Part shown: in pieces, positions 59,968-64,000 of the stretch
Numbering within the stretch: position 1 is the first letter of the stretch
Layout: every line of letters begins with the position of its first letter
Program-made: the position numbers and the translations under genes
The notes under the pieces: model-generated
The model's database searches: none
The model's input: the letters and a program-made list of their open reading frames with translations, nothing else
What the model was told of the DNA's origin: nothing
Source: Algivirga pacifica
GTDB taxonomy: Bacteria; Bacteroidota; Bacteroidia; Cytophagales; Flammeovirgaceae
Assembly (NCBI RefSeq): GCF_039543525.1
Contig: NZ_BAABJX010000059.1
Location: 1 to 64,000 of the forward strand
Length of the DNA stretch: 64,000 bases
Reading direction: 5' to 3'

Positions 59968-60190
59968 GATGTTTTCCAATTGCTTTTTTTAGGAGGCAAT
60001 CTGTACATATAACCGCCCGCTTAAAGAAATCCCTACCCCCTAAACGACTATTTTTTCTTCTTTTTATAAAAAAAGTTTAGTGAGTATACTTTTTCATAAG
60101 GCTGTAGAGTTAAAAAATTATACCCCTAGTATACGTGCAGACAACTCAGAATAGTATGTTCATGCATGATTTTTGCTAGTTCATAGAAAA

Positions 60191-60718
60191 ATGCAATTTC
60201 CTATGCGCAAAGAACAAGAACAAGGAGTTTGCCACAGTACTGTATTCGAGAAACTTTTTAAGCAACATTCACAAGATCTTCATGATTTTCTGTACTACAA
60301 ATATGGAGATAGGGACAACCCTGCCGATTTGGTACAAGAAGCCTTTATGAAGTTGTGGGATAATTGCCATAAGGTCTTACCAGAAAAAGCTAGAGGCTTT
60401 CTGTTTACTGTGGTCAACAATCAGATGCTCAACGTGCTGGACCGAAAAAAAACAGCACTCAAGTACCAACATGAACCTCAACAGCACTTCACCAATGAGT
60501 CCCCCGAATACCTGATAGAAGAAACTGAGTATTTGGAACAGTTGGAAGGAGCTATTGCGAGCCTTACTCCCGAACAGCGAGAAGCCTTTTTACTTTTCCG
60601 TATTGAAGGAAAAAAACAAAAGGAAATTGCTGAACTACTGGGTATTTCACAAAAAGCTGTAGAGAAACGAATCGCCAAAGCACACAAACATTTAAAGACT
60701 ATCTTGGTGAATTTTTAA
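60191..60718 (+). CDS. ECF sigma factor, FecI-like
   Basis: A 175-residue extracytoplasmic-function sigma factor. Region 2 is FEKLFKQHSQDLHDFLYYKYGDRDNPADLVQEAFMKLWDN (about 17-56) and region 4 is LEGAIASLTPEQREAFLLFRIEGKKQKEIAELLGISQKAVEKRIAKAHKHLK (about 118-170). Bacteroidota FecI-type sigma factors are held by the FecR partner and switch on a TonB receptor. The ATG at 60191 is chosen; a later ATG at 60203 is possible and the frame to a TTG at 60173 is not needed. FecR follows 168 bases downstream. Confidence 0.95.
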   Translation: MQFPMRKEQEQGVCHSTVFEKLFKQHSQDLHDFLYYKYGDRDNPADLVQEAFMKLWDNCHKVLPEKARGFLFTVVNNQMLNVLDRKKTALKYQHEPQQHFTNESPEYLIEETEYLEQLEGAIASLTPEQREAFLLFRIEGKKQKEIAELLGISQKAVEKRIAKAHKHLKTILVNF

Positions 60719-60886
60719 TTTATTCAAGATAAGAGGTAGTGATTTCTTAGGCTTTCCGGTTTTATATATGGGCAGTGAGCAGTGAAGAAAGTTATTTTTT
60801 CAATGAACAAATCAACTTGATTCAACTGAATTACACCTAAAAGCTATACTAAATATTATTCGTCATACTATCCTAGTCATTTCACT

Positions 60887-61786
60887 ATGGACAAGAAGGA
60901 ACAAATCAATAAATGGCTCGATGACAATATGTCGTCTGAGGAACGCAGTACATTTGAACAGAGTGAGGCTTTTGAACGACTACAAAAGCTTTCCTATTAT
61001 TATTTACAGCAAAAGAAACAACCTTATGCTGTTCAAGAAGAGTGGGAAAAGATCCAAAATAATCTCCCTCAAAAAAATAGAACCATTTCGTTCTTTCCTT
61101 CTTATCGCCTTTGGCAGGTTGCAGCGGTAATCGCCTTACTCCTTGTTGGAGGAGTTTACTTTATGAACCAACTGCCTACCACACATTATGCCCATCCAGG
61201 CGATTCTTTAGCACTCACACTCCCTGATGCTTCTTCTGTAAGACTGAATGCGGGATCTCAACTAAGCTATAAAGAAAGTGAGTGGGATAAGCAGAGAGAT
61301 GTACAACTAGAAGGAGAGGCTTTTTTCAAAGTGAAAAAGGGAAGTAGTTTCCGTGTCCATACTTCATTGGGAAGTGTAGAAGTGTTGGGTACTGAATTTA
61401 ATGTCAAGGAGAGGGACAACTGGTTTGAGGTATCTTGTTTTGAAGGATTGGTTGCTGTTCAGCATAATGGTAAAAATATAGAACTGCCAGCCGGAAAAAC
61501 CTTTAGCGTAAATAAAGGAATCACTAAACTAGGAAGTGTCAAGAAATTCGGAGAACCTTTATGGACTAAAGGAGAAAGTTACTTCAATAATACCCCACTA
61601 CAAGACGTTCTAAAGGAAATTGAACGACAATATGATCTCAGCATAAAGGCACAATCTATCGATTCGAGTGTCCACTTCAGTGGTAGCTTCCCACACAATA
61701 ATCTTGAAGCTACTCTCAAAAGTGTGACGCTTCCTTTAGGTATTTCATACAAAATCATTGATCGCAACACGGTGGTATTAAAGTAG
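60887..61786 (+). CDS. FecR-type anti-sigma factor
   Basis: A 299-residue protein: cytoplasmic sigma-binding N-terminus (about 1-75), one membrane helix (LWQVAAVIALLLVGGVYFM, about 74-92), and a periplasmic FecR domain (about 100-205: HPGDSLALTLPDASSVRLNAGSQLSY, RDVQLEGEAFFKVKKGSSFRVHTSLGSVEVLGTEFNV, CFEGLVAVQH) followed by a DUF4974/STN-like C-terminal domain (about 225-299, PLQDVLKEIERQYDLSIKAQ). It relays the loaded state of the TonB receptor to the sigma factor. The receptor gene starts one base after its stop codon. Confidence 0.95.
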   Translation: MDKKEQINKWLDDNMSSEERSTFEQSEAFERLQKLSYYYLQQKKQPYAVQEEWEKIQNNLPQKNRTISFFPSYRLWQVAAVIALLLVGGVYFMNQLPTTHYAHPGDSLALTLPDASSVRLNAGSQLSYKESEWDKQRDVQLEGEAFFKVKKGSSFRVHTSLGSVEVLGTEFNVKERDNWFEVSCFEGLVAVQHNGKNIELPAGKTFSVNKGITKLGSVKKFGEPLWTKGESYFNNTPLQDVLKEIERQYDLSIKAQSIDSSVHFSGSFPHNNLEATLKSVTLPLGISYKIIDRNTVVLK

Positions 61787-61787
61787 T

Positions 61788-64000
61788 ATGCTTTCTGGTA
61801 AATCGCTTATTATTACATTTTTTTTACTTCTTATTTATTTCCAAGGAGCAGCACAGCAATCCTCTGACTCTACTATTTCACTGAAGCAAGCCCTTCATGA
61901 AATTACGGAAGTTTATGAGGTACGCTTTTCTTATATAGAAGAAAAAGTGGAAGCAATTACCTTAACCCCACTCAAAGACTTTTCCTCTCTGGAGGAGTGC
62001 TTGTCTTATATGGAAAGTACCTATCCTCTAGAGATCACCCCTATACACCAACAATTATATAGTGTTCAGGTTACTCTCCCAAGTAATATATGTGCTTATG
62101 TTATGGATGGAAAAACATCCCTACCACTTCCGTATGCAAGTCTAAAGAGCAACTATACACAAGGATTAACCGATGAGAATGCCTACTTTCAATGGCCAAT
62201 CCATTCTATAACCGATACGCTAACTATATCTTACACAGGTTATCAATCCTTAAGTATACCACTTGTATCTATCGATGCCGACAGCTGCCGCTATATCGCA
62301 CTCTCACCAAAATCACTGACAATGGATGAGGTGATTATTGAAGATTATATTCTGAAAGGAATTCAGCAAAAGTTGGATGGTAATATCACACTGCAACTAC
62401 CTGCCATGAACATGGTACCGGGGCTAGCTGAAAAAGACGCTCTCCACTCCTTGCAAGTATTACCTGGGATATACAGTGTACAAGAGACTGTTTCCGGGCT
62501 CAATATCCGAGGTGGCACCCATGATCAAAACCTGATTCTTTGGGAAGGGCTTCGCATGTACCAGTCAGGACATTTCTTTGGATTGATTTCCGCCTTCAAT
62601 CCAACCTTCACTCAAGAAGTAAGTGTCCTAAAAGGTGGTAGAACAGCAGCATGGGGAGAAGGAGTCTCTGGAAGTATATCACTAAAGAACAAGGAAAAAC
62701 ATATCTCTGAACTTAATACTTCCGCTCACCTGAATCTACTATCTGCAGGGGTTGGCATGCAAATCCCTATTAACTCACGTAACACTTTACAACTATCCAC
62801 AAGACGATCTATTGCTGACCTATGGAGAAGTCCTACCTATCAAAAATACTACGAGCGAGCATTTAGAGGTACCGATGTATTTCAAGCAAATGAGAACACA
62901 GACAGCAACACTGAAGAGGATTTCCAGTTCCATGATATAAACCTTCATTATTCTTTTCAACGAACTGCAAAAGAGGCTATTCATCTTGACTTCATGCATA
63001 TTCAAAATGATATTTCCTATGCTGAGAGTGGAGTCTATAATGAGATTCTTACCTCCAGAGAGAGTAGCCTTCAGCAACGTCAACAGGCCGCAGGAATTAC
63101 TTATCAAAAACAATGGAATGAAGCCTTGAGTAGTGAGCTTCGATTGGGAGGAACACTTTACTTACTTTCGGGAATCAATCATGATATTGCTTATGGACAA
63201 GAGCAACAACAACAAAACGAAGTAACAGACCTACAACTACAGCTAAAAGGCGATTATCAGTTCAGTCCTTTGCTACAAATACAGTTCGGATATCAAGCGT
63301 CAGAAGTAGGTATTCGTAGTTTTAATAAAATCAATATCCCTTCCTTATTGATTGATAGCCGTAATGTCACGGTCAATCAGGCTGTATTTGGCGATGTATC
63401 CTGGAACAACCGACGACAAACTACTTATATTCAGGCAGGAGTTAGAGGCAATCATTATCAAAAAGCAAAAGCTTTCACACTAGAGCCAAGACTACGTCTA
63501 AGACAAACGATTACACCATTTTACGCCATAGCTATTACTGCCGAATCCAGCAGTCAAAGTATTTTACAGCTCATTGATCAACAACAAGATTTTCTGGGCG
63601 TTGAAAAAAGGCGATGGGTAATGGCTAACAATGAGAATATTCCCTTACTAAAAGGAAAACAACTCTCTTTAGAAAATACCTTTAAGAAAAAAGGAGTCCT
63701 GCTTTCAGCTGAAATATACTGGAAGAAAATTGATGGTATCCTTAGTAAAAGTCAGGGTTTTTTGAATCAATACACTTATACCGATACCCAAGGAAAGTAT
63801 GATACCTATGGCCTAGACGTTCTGGTTAACTACCAATATAAAACCATTGGAAGCTGGCTCAGTTATTCCCTGAGTGAAAGTAATTATACGTTCCCAGCCT
63901 TGTCTACCTCTTTCTTTCCTAATAATGTAGACCTCCGTCATATTGCATCAACGGGTATTAGTTATAATCACTATCCTTGGGCAATAGCCTATGGTCTTCA
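61788..64000 (+). CDS. TonB-dependent receptor with STN domain (FecA-like), 3' end outside the window
   Basis: The frame from the ATG at 61788 stays open to the window edge (737 codons seen). It starts with a signal peptide (LIITFFLLLIYFQGAAQQ), then an STN-type signalling domain (about 25-105, ISLKQALHEITEVYEVRFSY), a carboxypeptidase-regulatory-like domain (about 107-190, LPLPYASLKSNYTQGLTDEN), a plug (about 195-320, LHSLQVLPGIYSVQETVSGL then NIRGGTHDQNLI) and the first barrel strands. The STN domain marks it as a transducer that signals through the FecR and FecI proteins encoded just upstream. The imported ligand is unknown. Confidence 0.93.
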   Translation, partial: MLSGKSLIITFFLLLIYFQGAAQQSSDSTISLKQALHEITEVYEVRFSYIEEKVEAITLTPLKDFSSLEECLSYMESTYPLEITPIHQQLYSVQVTLPSNICAYVMDGKTSLPLPYASLKSNYTQGLTDENAYFQWPIHSITDTLTISYTGYQSLSIPLVSIDADSCRYIALSPKSLTMDEVIIEDYILKGIQQKLDGNITLQLPAMNMVPGLAEKDALHSLQVLPGIYSVQETVSGLNIRGGTHDQNLILWEGLRMYQSGHFFGLISAFNPTFTQEVSVLKGGRTAAWGEGVSGSISLKNKEKHISELNTSAHLNLLSAGVGMQIPINSRNTLQLSTRRSIADLWRSPTYQKYYERAFRGTDVFQANENTDSNTEEDFQFHDINLHYSFQRTAKEAIHLDFMHIQNDISYAESGVYNEILTSRESSLQQRQQAAGITYQKQWNEALSSELRLGGTLYLLSGINHDIAYGQEQQQQNEVTDLQLQLKGDYQFSPLLQIQFGYQASEVGIRSFNKINIPSLLIDSRNVTVNQAVFGDVSWNNRRQTTYIQAGVRGNHYQKAKAFTLEPRLRLRQTITPFYAIAITAESSSQSILQLIDQQQDFLGVEKRRWVMANNENIPLLKGKQLSLENTFKKKGVLLSAEIYWKKIDGILSKSQGFLNQYTYTDTQGKYDTYGLDVLVNYQYKTIGSWLSYSLSESNYTFPALSTSFFPNNVDLRHIASTGISYNHYPWAIAYGL

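Overview
The window reads as chromosome of a member of the Bacteroidota, most likely a marine or polysaccharide-degrading Cytophagales/Flammeovirga-type bacterium. The evidence is: several genes preceded by the Bacteroidota -7 promoter element TAnnTTTG, start codons without Shine-Dalgarno sequences, a SusC/SusD pair, a type IX secretion C-terminal tail on a GH16 enzyme, Porin_5 and FecI/FecR/TonB-receptor families, and a phylum-typical Mrp protein. The species cannot be named from sequence reading alone.

Layout. 1-8.9 kb: housekeeping (cut tRNA-Val, Lrp/AsnC regulator, lhgO, thrS, a methyltransferase, icd, a lipoprotein, a ribosome hibernation factor, XerC-like recombinase). 9-19.4 kb: accessory genes (small HTH protein, two envelope proteins, a FAN1-like VRR-NUC nuclease, a CHAD protein, and a 7TM-DISM receptor that ends in an IS1595-type transposase zinc ribbon). 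17.8-30.3 kb, all on the minus strand: a polysaccharide utilisation locus susC-susD-lipoprotein-GH3-GH16-sodium/sugar symporter. The laminarinase-type GH16 plus the GH3 beta-glucosidase point to beta-1,3-glucan (laminarin-like) use: GH16 cuts the polymer outside, SusC/D import oligosaccharides, GH3 releases glucose and the symporter brings it in. 31-37.7 kb: small secreted or lipid-anchored proteins (META, lipocalin), MmcQ/YjbR, threonine aldolase, a porin and a hydrolase. 38.6-44.4 kb: mrp and a NifU-like protein (Fe-S assembly), a Nudix hydrolase, pyrR-pyrB, a prokaryotic pentameric ligand-gated ion channel and a TonB protein. 44.5-57.4 kb: a cell-surface polysaccharide region (YfhO, four glycosyltransferases, a Wzx-type flippase, FkbM and other methyltransferases, an SDR epimerase). 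57.8-64 kb: rpiB, a DUF4382 lipoprotein, a repeat-built lipoprotein, and a FecI-FecR-TonB receptor signalling unit whose receptor runs off the window.

The intergenic DNA is unusual. Several families of self-complementary repeats lie mainly at 3' ends of genes and between convergent genes: a TTGAATCGTTGAAT/CAACTCGAATCAAC family (four clear copies and one decayed), an AATTTTCAAT family, an AGAGCTTGTTTGGAAT family, GGGCGACC..GGTCGCCC hairpins, and clusters of small GC-rich palindromes. Some supply the stop codon and last residues of the neighbouring gene. The two observations most worth following are the receptor-zinc-ribbon fusion at 14.9-16.8 kb and this system of modular palindromic repeats.
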